A stretch of 64,000 bases of DNA from Parasedimentitalea marina (GCF_004006175.1 NZ_CP033222.1:62001-126000), one strand, 5' to 3'. Shown: positions 26,276 to 35,849, counted from the first letter of the stretch. Program-made: numbers and translations. The notes: generated from the letters alone by a model not told the origin.

Positions 26276-27493
26276 TTATTCAGGGTCGGCATTCTCCAGG
26301 GATCGCAGATAGCTGTCGACAAACCGCTTGGTGTAGGTTTCCATCTCGACAAAGGGACCCGGCTCGTAAAACCGCGAGTTTACGCCCTCTTGGTTCTTCT
26401 CAATGATGGTCTTGTCAGACTCGGTTGTCACATTCCACAGCCATGCCAGCCGGTCGAGATCATAGTCATCACCTGCAACCGCGTCTTCACGAACCAGCCA
26501 GAGTATCTCTTGAATGGAGTTGTCTTTGTCGACGGGAATAAAGCGATAGATTACCAGATGATCGCAGTAGATCAGCATCGGATTGAGGATGCCGACATAA
26601 AGATCCGAAGCGCCGCTATCATAGCCTTTGAGGTGCCCCAGCAGTGGCGCCAGGGGTTTGCCGTCCTCGCTGCCGGTCGCAAACCCTTCAAACAGGCTGT
26701 AGCGATTATAGGCATATTCAGGAGATCCCGGCTGGCGATTGATGGCGATGCGATCGATAAAATCAGTGGGCACACCACAATCCTGGGCGCGCGCAACCAT
26801 CGCAGAATTTAACGGTTCGACCCGTTCGGCTGCCATATGGGTGGCATGAGAGCGTGAGAACTCTGGGTGGGCCGCAGTACAATGATAGCATTCATTGTAA
26901 TTTTCGACCAAAAGTTTCCAGTTCGCTTTGACCGGATACTGCACCCGGTGCGCAACTTTGGTCTTGGTCAGTCCAAAGGGCTGCAACACCGGGTCCAATT
27001 CCTGCCTGAGGGTCTCGAAACTGTCAGGGTTATCAGCCAGAGACACAAAAATCATGCCGTGAAAGACCTCGACGGCGACCCGTTTCAGGCCCAGTTTGGT
27101 GCGGTCGAACTCTTTGTCCAGCAGACGTGCATTGAACAGACTGCCGTCGAGATTGAAGATCCAGGCATGATAGGGGCAGGTGAACCGTTTGGTATTGCCA
27201 CGCGGCTCGATGCAGACCCGGGATCCACGATGGCGGCAGACATTGGCCAAAGCATGGATTTCTCCGTCATTGCCGCGGGTGATTATGACGGACTCGTCCA
27301 TCATCTCAAACAGGAAGTAGTCCCCGACCTCGCAAAGTTCGCTGACATGTCCCGCCCATTGCCACTCGTGATGGAAAACCCGTTTTAGATCCTGCTGAAA
27401 CACCTCTTCAGATTGATAAAACGCCTGTTCCAAGGCATAGCCCGGTTTGTGACGGGCGATGAGGTCGCCCAGAGAGATAGAAGATGTAGTCAT
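26276..27493 (-). CDS. Rieske oxygenase, GbcA-like (glycine betaine monooxygenase oxygenase component)
   Basis: A 405-residue oxygenase. Rieske ligands are Cys86/His88 and Cys106/His109, and ENYNECYHCTAAHPEF carries the iron ligands with Glu at the bridging position. Overall layout (N-terminal DLIARHKPGYALEQAFY, C-terminal FYEPGPFVEMETY) is like GbcA, which with reductase GbcB converts glycine betaine to dimethylglycine and formaldehyde. Last gene of the operon after the Pot-type importer. No gbcB is present in the window. A different betaine (for example stachydrine) is possible. Confidence 0.8.
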   Translation of the reverse strand: MTTSSISLGDLIARHKPGYALEQAFYQSEEVFQQDLKRVFHHEWQWAGHVSELCEVGDYFLFEMMDESVIITRGNDGEIHALANVCRHRGSRVCIEPRGNTKRFTCPYHAWIFNLDGSLFNARLLDKEFDRTKLGLKRVAVEVFHGMIFVSLADNPDSFETLRQELDPVLQPFGLTKTKVAHRVQYPVKANWKLLVENYNECYHCTAAHPEFSRSHATHMAAERVEPLNSAMVARAQDCGVPTDFIDRIAINRQPGSPEYAYNRYSLFEGFATGSEDGKPLAPLLGHLKGYDSGASDLYVGILNPMLIYCDHLVIYRFIPVDKDNSIQEILWLVREDAVAGDDYDLDRLAWLWNVTTESDKTIIEKNQEGVNSRFYEPGPFVEMETYTKRFVDSYLRSLENADPE

Positions 27494-27532
27494 CGATTTA
27501 GTCCTGTTTTCCGGCCCTTTGGCAAAGGCTGG

Positions 27533-28636
27533 TTATTCAAACAACACGATGGAATCTGCGCCCCAACCAACCGACACTGTACTGCCGACATTAAGGATTG
27601 AACGCCCCGCCGTGTTCCGCATGGAAATGGTCACCTCTTCGGTGTGGCCGGGCAGCAGAACGCTGTAGTAGGTCATGTCGCCATAGTAAGAGGTGCCAAC
27701 GACCTGTGCTTGGGCAATGCGTTCGGCACCTTGGTCGCCATCATACAGTACCGTTAGCATCTCAGGCCGAATGCCAATGGTATGAATATCCTGCGGGTTC
27801 AGACCTTCTGGCAGGTGATCGTGCGAAACCTCAACCTGGCCCAGGGCTGGGATATCCAGCTGAAGACCCGCCTCGCCAGAGCCGGTCACGCGGGCCTCAA
27901 GAAAGTTCATCACTCCGATGAACGAGGCCACTCTGCGGCTGATGGGCCGACGGTAAAGTTCTTCTGGGGTGGCAAGCTGGGCGATCTTGCCCTCAAACAT
28001 CACCGCGATGCGATCAGACATAATCAGCGCTTCTTCCTGATCATGGGTCACCAGAATAAAGGTAATGCCCAGCGATTGCTGCAACCGGCGCAACTCCACC
28101 TGCATCTGGTCGCGCAGGTTTTTGTCCAGTGCCGAAAGAGGTTCGTCCAACAAAACCACTTTGGGCCGCATCACCAGCGCGCGCGCCAGCGCCACGCGTT
28201 GCCGTTGCCCACCCGATAATTCATGGGCCGCCCGCGTGCCATAGCCGACCAGATCGACCATCTCGAGCGCCTTCTCAACCTCTGCGAGCTGAGCTTGCTT
28301 GCTCAACTTGCCCTTTTTCAAACCATAGCCGACATTTTCGGCCACGTTGAGGTGGGGAAAGATTGCATAGCTCTGGAACACCATGTTGGTCGGGCGCTGA
28401 TTTGCCGATATTCCGGCCATCGATTTGCCACCAATCACGATGGTGCCGTCGCTGGGGTCTTCAAAGCCGGCGATCATCCGCAGCAAGGTGGTTTTGCCAC
28501 ATCCAGACGGCCCGAGCAGCGAGAAAAACTCGCCCTCTTTGATGTTTGCATCAATGCCTTTCAGCGCGTGGAATGTACCAAAATACTTGGTCACGCCTGT
28601 CAGGTTGATAATGGGTTGGGCTTCGGGTGACGTCAT
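27533..28636 (-). CDS. potA: Pot-type ABC transporter ATP-binding protein
   Basis: A 367-residue ATPase. Walker A LGPSGCGKTTLLR, signature ELSGGQRQRVALARAL, Walker B VVLLDEPLSALD, switch THDQEEAL, and a C-terminal TOBE domain are all visible. I chose ATG 28636, one base after the preceding permease stop (TGA-T-ATG). An in-frame start 12 codons upstream would overlap the permease. Confidence 0.9.
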   Translation of the reverse strand: MTSPEAQPIINLTGVTKYFGTFHALKGIDANIKEGEFFSLLGPSGCGKTTLLRMIAGFEDPSDGTIVIGGKSMAGISANQRPTNMVFQSYAIFPHLNVAENVGYGLKKGKLSKQAQLAEVEKALEMVDLVGYGTRAAHELSGGQRQRVALARALVMRPKVVLLDEPLSALDKNLRDQMQVELRRLQQSLGITFILVTHDQEEALIMSDRIAVMFEGKIAQLATPEELYRRPISRRVASFIGVMNFLEARVTGSGEAGLQLDIPALGQVEVSHDHLPEGLNPQDIHTIGIRPEMLTVLYDGDQGAERIAQAQVVGTSYYGDMTYYSVLLPGHTEEVTISMRNTAGRSILNVGSTVSVGWGADSIVLFE

Positions 28637-28637
28637 A

Positions 28638-29462
28638 TCAGACAAAACCTCCGGTAGCAGATGCATCGGCACCTTGTTTGTGGGCAGACCGGCGACGGAA
28701 CCACTCCGCCAGGATCAACAATATAACCGAGAGCGCCAGCAAGATTGATCCCAGCGCCATGACCGAAGGCAGCTTGGTCGGAAAACGCAGCTGGCTCCAG
28801 ATATAAACCGGCAGGGTTACATCGGTGCCAGTAAGGAAGAAGGCGATGATGAATTCATCCAGTGAAATGGTGAAGCTGATCAACAGGCTAGAGATAATGC
28901 CCGGCATCACCAATGGCAGCGTCACCCGTTGAAAAGTCCCCCAGCGGCTTTCACCCAGATCCTGCGAGGCTTCCTCCAGGCTTTGGTCCAGCCCATTGAA
29001 GGCCGAGGTGAGAATGGCAATGGAAAAGGGCACACAGATCAGCACATGGCCGCCGACAACGGTCCAAAGCGACAGTGGCAGTCCAAGCTGCTTGAGCAGC
29101 ACCAGCAGGGCCACGGCCAAGATGATTTCAGGCAAAACCATGGGCAACATGATAAACCCAAGGATCCCGCGCTTTAGCGGAAACCGGTAGCGCGCGGTAG
29201 CGCGCGCCGCACAGGCGCCCAAAATGGTGCTCAATACGGCAGCTGAAACCCCGACCAGCAGCGAGTTTTTGACCGCCAAATGCAGCGCCGGGGTATTCCA
29301 GAGCACGTCAAACCATTTGGTGGTGAACGCGGACAGCGGAAAGGCGATGACGGTCGCGTCGTTAAACGCAAACATGGGTAGCAGAACAACCGGCGCGTAG
29401 AGAAAAACCATGTAGGCCACGGCATAGAAGGCCAGCCATTTGGGGGATCGGTTCCGTTTCAT
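28638..29462 (-). CDS. potC: Pot-type ABC transporter permease (PotC-like)
   Basis: A 274-residue inner-membrane permease with about six hydrophobic segments and the EAA loop LEEASQDLGESRWGTFQRVTLPL. Its ATG overlaps the stop of the upstream permease by four bases (ATGA). Confidence 0.9.
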   Translation of the reverse strand: MKRNRSPKWLAFYAVAYMVFLYAPVVLLPMFAFNDATVIAFPLSAFTTKWFDVLWNTPALHLAVKNSLLVGVSAAVLSTILGACAARATARYRFPLKRGILGFIMLPMVLPEIILAVALLVLLKQLGLPLSLWTVVGGHVLICVPFSIAILTSAFNGLDQSLEEASQDLGESRWGTFQRVTLPLVMPGIISSLLISFTISLDEFIIAFFLTGTDVTLPVYIWSQLRFPTKLPSVMALGSILLALSVILLILAEWFRRRSAHKQGADASATGGFV

Positions 29463-30313
29463 TCCACCTTTCCTCCAAGCTTCTTGCCCGTCAGGTACAG
29501 CAACAGACTGACGGATGCGATGATTGCCATCGACGACACCGCAAGCGCAGCCCCAAGCGGCGCATTGTTGGCTTTTCCGAATTGAATTTGGATCATATTG
29601 GAGATCATCAGCCCATCCGTGCCACCCACCAGTCGTGGCGTGATGAAGTCACCGACCGTTGGGATTAGAACGATCAAAGTAGCGGCGATTACACCGGGCA
29701 TCGCCAGTGGCAAGGTCACCCGGAAGAACCGGCGCACAGGCCCATCCCCCAGATCTTCGGCGGCCTCCAGCAGCGAGCGGTCGATCTTTTCCAGCGCGAC
29801 AAAAATCGGCAGGATCGCAAAGGGTGCCCAGGCATGGGCCAGCGTCAGGACAACAGCATTTGCATTATACAGCAAGAACGTCATCGGCTCGTCGATGACC
29901 CCAACCCACAACAGCGCGCTGTTCAGCACCCCATTGTAACCAAGGATGACTTTCCACAAAAACACCCGCAGAAGGTAGCTGGTCCAAAAGGGAATGGTGA
30001 TCAGAAACAGCCACAATGCCTTGCGCCGATGCACGTGGAACGACAGATAATAGGCGATTGGGAAAGCAGACAGCACCGTGACAATCGTCACCAGCACCGA
30101 GATCCGGAGCGACCGAAACATCAAGGTCTGATAGATCGGCTTGGTCCATGCCTCGGTATAGTTTGCCAGGCTGAGGGTCCGGTCTATGTCCAGATAGTTT
30201 TGCGTCCAAAAACTGAAGGCGACAACCATCAGCAGTGGCGCGGCCAACATGGCGATCGCAAATATCAGTGGGGGACTGATTAATCTGAGCCCCTGCCGCC
30301 CCTCGTTATCCAT
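29459..30313 (-). CDS. potB: Pot-type ABC transporter permease (PotB-like)
   Basis: A 284-residue permease with an N-terminal membrane segment, further hydrophobic helices, and the EAA loop LLEAAEDLGDGPVRRFFRVTLPL. It follows a Rieske gene by 26 bases. Together with PotC, PotA and the separately encoded binding protein it completes an importer. Confidence 0.9.
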   Translation of the reverse strand: MDNEGRQGLRLISPPLIFAIAMLAAPLLMVVAFSFWTQNYLDIDRTLSLANYTEAWTKPIYQTLMFRSLRISVLVTIVTVLSAFPIAYYLSFHVHRRKALWLFLITIPFWTSYLLRVFLWKVILGYNGVLNSALLWVGVIDEPMTFLLYNANAVVLTLAHAWAPFAILPIFVALEKIDRSLLEAAEDLGDGPVRRFFRVTLPLAMPGVIAATLIVLIPTVGDFITPRLVGGTDGLMISNMIQIQFGKANNAPLGAALAVSSMAIIASVSLLLYLTGKKLGGKVE

Positions 30314-30339
30314 CTCTGTGCTCCCCTGCCCTGCGCACC

Positions 30340-31542
30340 TTACAGGTCAGCCTCAGTTAGCAAGGCCTGGTTTTCCTTGGCCAGTTGTCCCGGCAAAGGC
30401 TCATCATGATCCAACACTGGGAAATGCACCCTCAAGGCATCGTGATAGCTGCGCACTCCGGATTCCAGGTCGGACAGGATCACCCCGTCAAATCCGCTAG
30501 AGAATGAAGCCTCCCAACACCATTCAATCAACTGCTCATCTTCTTTGGTTGTGATCCGGTCGATGCGCCCGCTCAGATAGCGGGCCGCCCGCATTTGTCT
30601 GTCTTCTGTGGGACGTTTGTAGCAGGCGCCACGCTGAATGGTCTTGCCGTTCTCAACCGGGTATTCCTGATAGAAGATGACCGAATCCGGGTAGATCCCG
30701 AACACCGCATTGGGAAAGACACCAAGATACAGCCAGGCGGCGTTCTGCTCGTCGTTCAAATCTGCGATCTGAGGCAGAATTTTCTTATAGTTCTCAACGC
30801 TCCAAAGCCGTCCCTTACCTTCGCGAAAGCGAGAGTAGGAGCGGGATGCGCCCTGATCAATATCCTCATCATAATAGTTACTGCCGAACAGATCATGCAG
30901 GCCGGGATGGGCCATGGGAACGTGATAGCCCTCGTTGTCGACATCGCGCACACATTTCCAGTTTGCGGCGATCGTCTCATTCCAGACGCCAGCACCATCG
31001 GGCACCACATCAGCCAACTTGTAGGGGGCCACCTCGGCCTCAAATCGCGCCATAATCTGCGACACACTGGGCTGTGGTCCTGGCTTGAAACGCACAAAGA
31101 CAAAGCCCTGCCAGATATCCATTTCCACCGGTTTCAGACCAAATTTCACTGGATCCATGTCGGGCAGACTGCCGGGCTGGGCGGCGCCACGCAGCGTTCC
31201 ATCAAGATTGTAGGCCCAGCCGTGAAAGGGGCAGATAATCGCAGATTTACAGTGCCCCTTGTCCTCGGCGACCACCCGTGACCCACGATGCCTGCACAGA
31301 TTGTGAAAGGCGCGCACCGTGCCGTCTTTGCCGCGCACCACCAAAGCGCGCTCGCCCACCAGATCCAAGGTCATGAAGTCACCCGCCGCAGGCACATCAT
31401 TTACATGGCACACCAATTGCCAGTGGCGGCGGAACAACAGTTCTTTCTCTGCGTCCAGCATTTCAGGGTTGGTATAGCTCCAGGCTGGCAGCCCGGTACG
31501 GTTCGCCAAGCTGGGTTTTGCTGCAGAGTTCTGGGTGTTCAT
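30340..31542 (-). CDS. Rieske oxygenase, alpha subunit (betaine/carnitine demethylase class)
   Basis: An oxygenase of about 400 residues. CRHRGSR and CPFHGW hold the Rieske Cys/His ligands. DVDNEGYHVPMAHP carries the iron histidines, with Glu at the bridging position. It is the first gene of the operon with the Pot-type importer and the GbcA-like oxygenase. I chose ATG 31542 because AAGGA precedes it by seven bases; an in-frame ATG at 31563 is the alternative. Stachydrine- or betaine-type demethylase is likely, with the exact substrate unknown. Confidence 0.8.
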   Translation of the reverse strand: MNTQNSAAKPSLANRTGLPAWSYTNPEMLDAEKELLFRRHWQLVCHVNDVPAAGDFMTLDLVGERALVVRGKDGTVRAFHNLCRHRGSRVVAEDKGHCKSAIICPFHGWAYNLDGTLRGAAQPGSLPDMDPVKFGLKPVEMDIWQGFVFVRFKPGPQPSVSQIMARFEAEVAPYKLADVVPDGAGVWNETIAANWKCVRDVDNEGYHVPMAHPGLHDLFGSNYYDEDIDQGASRSYSRFREGKGRLWSVENYKKILPQIADLNDEQNAAWLYLGVFPNAVFGIYPDSVIFYQEYPVENGKTIQRGACYKRPTEDRQMRAARYLSGRIDRITTKEDEQLIEWCWEASFSSGFDGVILSDLESGVRSYHDALRVHFPVLDHDEPLPGQLAKENQALLTEADL

Positions 31543-31586
31543 CCGACTATCCTTGCTCGCCATGATGAACGACTAACAATTTTTGT

Positions 31587-31598
31587 TTAAGCGCTCAA
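31587..31598. promoter_or_regulatory. TetR/BetI-type operator, site 3
   Basis: TTAAGCGCTCAA, one base different from the core at sites 1 and 2. It sits inside a longer inverted repeat (TTTTG...CAAAA outer arms, 31581-31604), 45-56 bases upstream of the Rieske start. Confidence 0.62.
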
Positions 31599-31604
31599 TC
31601 AAAA

Positions 31605-32017
31605 TTTTTGCAAACACGCAATAGGCGCTCATAAGACGGGACATTATCCGGATGCCAGTCTGATATTTGATGTCACGCTCAGGATAGCCGCGCCTACGCG
31701 GAACTACAGGCGGGGCGCTCATGGCCGTTTTCTCCGATGCCGGCCTGCTCGTGTCTCAACACGAATCATTTTTCCTTAAAATCCGGCCCTGCGGGACGTC
31801 GTTTTCCCCATCCGCAGGCCCAGATTTCATTTTCCCAATGCGTCCCATGACGGGTTTTCCCCTGTGCAGGACATGGCTTGCCAATGGTGCATATTGGAGT
31901 CGAAATTTCCTGATCGCTTCTTTTGTTGCTTAAAGGGGAAAAGTTTCCTATAGGGATCATATAGTGGCATGCAGGCGTATACAGTCCTGCTTACGAACGT
32001 ATTTTCGGAGAGACCAT
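31605..32017. promoter_or_regulatory. Intergenic region upstream of lpd with repeated TTTTCCC motifs
   Basis: This gap holds no convincing gene. TTTTCCCC occurs at 31802-31809 and 31855-31862, TTTTCCC at 31830-31836, and the inverted GGGGAAAA at 31935-31942. These may be regulator sites for the glycine cleavage block. I looked for glycine riboswitch aptamer cores here and did not find them. The lpd ribosome binding site GGAGAG is near 32007-32012. Confidence 0.4.
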
Positions 32018-33412
32018 ATGACGGCTTATGACCTGGTGGTAATTGGGGGCGGACCCGGTGGCTATGTTGCAGCCATTCGCGCGGCACAATTGGGCATGAC
32101 CGTCGCCTGTATTGAAGGTCGAGGCGCCCTGGGCGGCACCTGTCTGAATGTCGGCTGCATCCCGTCCAAGGCCCTGCTGACGTCATCTGGTAAATACGCA
32201 GCGCTTTCAAATCTGGCCGCGCATGGTATCGCAGTCGAAGACTCCAGCGTTGATGTGGGCGCAATGATGGCCCGCAAGGATAAGCTTGTTGGCGACCTGA
32301 CCAAAGGCATCGGTTTTCTGTTCAAAAAGAATGGCGTCGACCTGATTGAGGGCTGGGCCTCGATCCCGGCCGCTGGACAGGTAAAGGTGCAGAATGACCA
32401 GGGGTCCAGCTTGCTGGAGGCAAAACATATCCTGATCGCCACCGGATCCGAGCCAACACCGCTGCCCGGGATCGCGATTGATGAAGTCGATATACTAAGC
32501 TCAACCGGCGCTCTGGCGCTGGATAGCGTGCCAAAGCATCTGGTTGTGATCGGGGCCGGAGTCATCGGGTTGGAACTGGGTCAGGTCTGGTCGCAGCTTG
32601 GGGCTAAGGTGACTGTCGTGGAATTCCTTGACCGTATCCTGCCGGGCATTGACGGAGAAATCGCCAAGCTGGCGCAACGGGCGCTGTCCAAACGCGGGCT
32701 CAAATTTCAACTTGGCCGCAAAGTGACCGGCATCGAAAAAACAGCCGAAGGGCTGGAGCTGGCATTGGAACGGATAGCCAAGGGCACCGAAGAGACACTC
32801 CAGGCCGATAAAGTTCTGGTGGCAATTGGCCGCCTCCCTGTCACCAGCGGCCTGGGGCTGGATGCGCTGGGTGTCAGCGTCAACGCCCGCGGCTTCATCG
32901 AGGTTGATGGTAGATTTGCAACCTCTGTGCCGGGCATCTACGCCATCGGCGATTGCGTGCCCGGCCCGATGTTGGCGCATAAAGCCGAAGAAGATGGTGT
33001 CGCCTGTGTCGAGATGCTGACCGGAGAGCCTGCCCATGTTGATTACAACACAGTGCCGGGGGTGGTTTACACCAATCCCGAGGTCGCGTCGGTCGGGCAA
33101 ACCGAAGAGGCGCTGAAAGAGGCCGGCACCGCCTATATCAGCGGCAAATTCAGTTTCATGGCCAATTCGCGTGCCCGCTCAATCGGTGAAACAGATGGGG
33201 CCGTCAAAGTGCTGGCCTCGCCTGACGGCACGCTATTGGGGGCACATATCGTCGGCGCACATGGTGGGGACCTGATCGCCGAACTGGTTCTGGCGATGAC
33301 CAAGGGGGCCACTGTCGATGACATCGCCCGCAGCTGTCATGCGCATCCGTCAATGGCCGAGGCCGTCAAAGAAGCCTGCCTTGATGCACTTGGCCGCGCC
33401 ATTCACGCCTGA
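32018..33412 (+). CDS. lpdA: Dihydrolipoyl dehydrogenase (L-protein)
   Basis: A 464-residue flavoprotein. FAD motif VVIGGGPGGYVAAIRAAQLG, redox disulfide GGTCLNVGCIPSK, NAD motif VIGAGVIGLELG, and C-terminal catalytic HAHPSMAEA are present. It reoxidises the lipoyl arm of GcvH. Its place at the head of lipA-AGCS-usp-gcvTHP suggests an L-protein dedicated to glycine cleavage rather than to 2-oxo-acid dehydrogenases. Confidence 0.93.
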   Translation: MTAYDLVVIGGGPGGYVAAIRAAQLGMTVACIEGRGALGGTCLNVGCIPSKALLTSSGKYAALSNLAAHGIAVEDSSVDVGAMMARKDKLVGDLTKGIGFLFKKNGVDLIEGWASIPAAGQVKVQNDQGSSLLEAKHILIATGSEPTPLPGIAIDEVDILSSTGALALDSVPKHLVVIGAGVIGLELGQVWSQLGAKVTVVEFLDRILPGIDGEIAKLAQRALSKRGLKFQLGRKVTGIEKTAEGLELALERIAKGTEETLQADKVLVAIGRLPVTSGLGLDALGVSVNARGFIEVDGRFATSVPGIYAIGDCVPGPMLAHKAEEDGVACVEMLTGEPAHVDYNTVPGVVYTNPEVASVGQTEEALKEAGTAYISGKFSFMANSRARSIGETDGAVKVLASPDGTLLGAHIVGAHGGDLIAELVLAMTKGATVDDIARSCHAHPSMAEAVKEACLDALGRAIHA

Positions 33413-33436
33413 CGTTGATCGAAAGGGAAGAGAGCT

Positions 33437-34373
33437 ATGACACAGCATCTGCGCCATCCGGAAAAGGCCCATAAGGCCAGCCATACGATCCCTCGCAAGC
33501 CAGTCTGGATTCGTAAGAAACGGATCGAGTCGGCAGAATATTACGAAACCCGGCGCTTGATGCGCGATCACAATCTGACCACCGTCTGCGAAGAGGCCGC
33601 CTGCCCTAACATTGGCGAATGCTGGTCCAAACGGCACGCCACCATGATGATCATGGGCGAGACCTGCACCCGTGGCTGCTCCTTTTGCAATGTCGCCACC
33701 GGCAAACCGGATAGCTTGGATGCCTTTGAACCTGGACGGGTTGCGGCTGCCGTCAAAAACTGGGCCTGCGCCATGTGGTGATTACCTCGGTGGATCGCGA
33801 CGATCTGGACGATGGCGGCGCTGATCATATCGCCCAGACCATCCGCGCGGTGCGCCACCAAACCCCAGACACCACAATCGAGGTGCTGACCCTGACTTTC
33901 TCGGCAAGGGTGACGCGGGCCAATTGGTGTTTGAGGCTGCCCCAGATGTGTTCAATCACAACCTGGAAACCGTGCCCCGCCTGTATCCGACTGTGCGCCC
34001 CGGTGCGCGCTACTACAGCTCATTGCGCCTGCTGGATGATGCCAAGCGGGCCCAACCGCAGATATTCACCAAATCCGGACTGATGGTTGGGCTTGGCGAA
34101 ACACTGGATGACATCCGTCAGGTCATGGATGACCTGCGTGCTGCAAATGTCGATTTCCTGACCGTGGGCCAATATTTGCAGCCCACCACAAAACATCATC
34201 CGATTGATCGCTTTTGGTCACCGGAAGAATTCGCCCAGCTGGAACAAATTGCCCGCGCCAAGGGTTTCTTGGGCGTGTCAGCCACACCGCTGACCCGATC
34301 ATCTTTCCACGCTGACGAAGATTTTGCCACTCTCACAAAAACACGTCAACGTATGCTGGCAAATAGATCATAA
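33437..34373 (+). CDS. lipA: Lipoyl synthase, reading frame broken twice
   Basis: A radical-SAM enzyme that inserts sulfur into octanoyl-GcvH. The first part carries [13 protein letters not shown] (auxiliary cluster) and TCTRGCSFC (radical-SAM cluster). The downstream part has [22 protein letters not shown] and GLMVGLGET. The frame is lost at the A-run 33755-33759 (restoring one A gives [17 protein letters not shown]) and at CCC 33890-33892 (restoring one C gives LTPDF). With both restored the protein is full length, so the gene is probably intact in the organism. It lies 24 bases after lpd. Confidence 0.85.
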
Positions 34374-34398
34374 AATACAACCTTTAGGGAGGAATACC

Positions 34399-35769
34399 AT
34401 GGAAGCGTTAAATTCAATAGTCGGGGCCATTAACGGCATAGTCTGGGGACCGCTAATGCTGGTTCTCATTCTAGGCGTTGGCTTCTTCCTGATGGCCGGG
34501 CTGAAATTCATGCCGATCTTGAAACTGGGCACCGGCTTTAGCCTGCTGTTCAAGGGCCGCGAGACCCAGGGCGAAGGGCAAATCAGCCCCTTCAACGCCC
34601 TGATGACCTCGCTATCGGCAACCATCGGTACCGGTAATATCGCCGGTGTTGCGACCGCCGTTTTTCTGGGCGGACCGGGTGCGTTGTTCTGGATGTGGAT
34701 GACTGCCCTGGTTGGCATGGCCACCAAATACGCCGAGGCAGTGCTGGCGGTGAAATACCGTGAGCAAGACGAGTTGGGCAACTTTGTCGGTGGCCCAATG
34801 TATTACATCAAAAACGGTCTGGACGCGAAATGGGCCTGGCTTGGCGGCGCTTTTGCCCTGTTTGGAGCCATTGCGGCCTTCGGCATCGGCAACGGTGTGC
34901 AGGCCAATGGTGTTGCTTCGGTGCTGGAATCCAACTTCGGCGTCAATACATCGGTCACCGGTGTTATTCTGATGGTGCTGACCGCTGCTGTTATCCTTGG
35001 CGGCATCTCTCGCATTGGTGCGGTGGCTGGTAAACTGGTGCCTTTCATGGCCGTCAGCTACATCATTGCCGGTCTGCTGGTTCTGTTGATCAACATTGGG
35101 AACATTGGCGATGCGCTGAACCTTGTCTTCACCCATGCCTTCACCCCTTCGGCTGCTGAAGGTGGCTTTGCGGGTGCGGCTGTCTGGATGGCGATCCGTT
35201 TTGGTGTGGCCCGTGGCGTGTTCTCAAACGAAGCCGGTCTTGGTTCCGCGCCGATCGCCCATGCTGCGGCCTCGACGGCTGGTCCTGTAAACCAGGGCTT
35301 GGTTGCCATGCTCGGAACCTTCATTGATACTATCATCGTGTGCTCAATCACCGGTCTCGCAATCATTGCCTCTGGTGCCTGGACATCCGGCGAATCCGGC
35401 GCGGCGCTCACCTCGCTGGCCTTTGAAAACTCACTGCCCGGCATTGGCGGTGCGCTGATCGCGGTTGCCCTGTCGATCTTTGCCTTCACCACCATCCTTG
35501 GCTGGTCCTTCTATGGCGAAAAATGCGTTGGCTTCTTCTTTGGCTCAAAGGCGCTGATGCCGTACCGGGTTCTGTGGATTGTGATGATCTACTTCGGTGC
35601 CACCGCAGACCTGGGCTTCATCTGGCTGCTGGCCGATACGCTGAACGCCATGATGGCCATTCCGAACCTGATCGCGCTGGCCTTGTTGAGCCCGATCGTC
35701 TTCAAGCTCACCCGCGAATTCTTCGCCTCTGGTGGTGCGACTGAAGGCTCCGGATCGGCATCCAAATAA
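34399..35769 (+). CDS. Alanine/glycine:cation symporter (AGCS family)
   Basis: A 456-residue sodium-coupled amino-acid permease with roughly ten membrane segments. It has family motifs SLSATIGTGNIAGVATA, KYAEAVLAVKYRE, FVGGPMYYI and RGVFSNEAGLGSAPIAHAAA. ATG 34399 has GGGAGGA upstream. Located within the glycine cleavage block, it most likely imports glycine (or alanine). Confidence 0.9.
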   Translation: MEALNSIVGAINGIVWGPLMLVLILGVGFFLMAGLKFMPILKLGTGFSLLFKGRETQGEGQISPFNALMTSLSATIGTGNIAGVATAVFLGGPGALFWMWMTALVGMATKYAEAVLAVKYREQDELGNFVGGPMYYIKNGLDAKWAWLGGAFALFGAIAAFGIGNGVQANGVASVLESNFGVNTSVTGVILMVLTAAVILGGISRIGAVAGKLVPFMAVSYIIAGLLVLLINIGNIGDALNLVFTHAFTPSAAEGGFAGAAVWMAIRFGVARGVFSNEAGLGSAPIAHAAASTAGPVNQGLVAMLGTFIDTIIVCSITGLAIIASGAWTSGESGAALTSLAFENSLPGIGGALIAVALSIFAFTTILGWSFYGEKCVGFFFGSKALMPYRVLWIVMIYFGATADLGFIWLLADTLNAMMAIPNLIALALLSPIVFKLTREFFASGGATEGSGSASK

Positions 35770-35785
35770 GCGACCAAAAAACCCC

Positions 35786-35809
35786 GGGGGGCTGGTCAAC
35801 CGGCCCCCC
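35786..35809 (+). terminator. Strong stem-loop downstream of the symporter gene
   Basis: A ten-pair stem beginning GGGGGGC with a TCAA loop, just after the symporter stop. No T-tract follows, so it may be a partial terminator or an mRNA-stabilising hairpin ahead of the usp-gcv genes. Confidence 0.55.
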
Positions 35810-35849
35810 ACTTCCCCAAATTTGAAATACCCTCATGAGGAGATGACAA

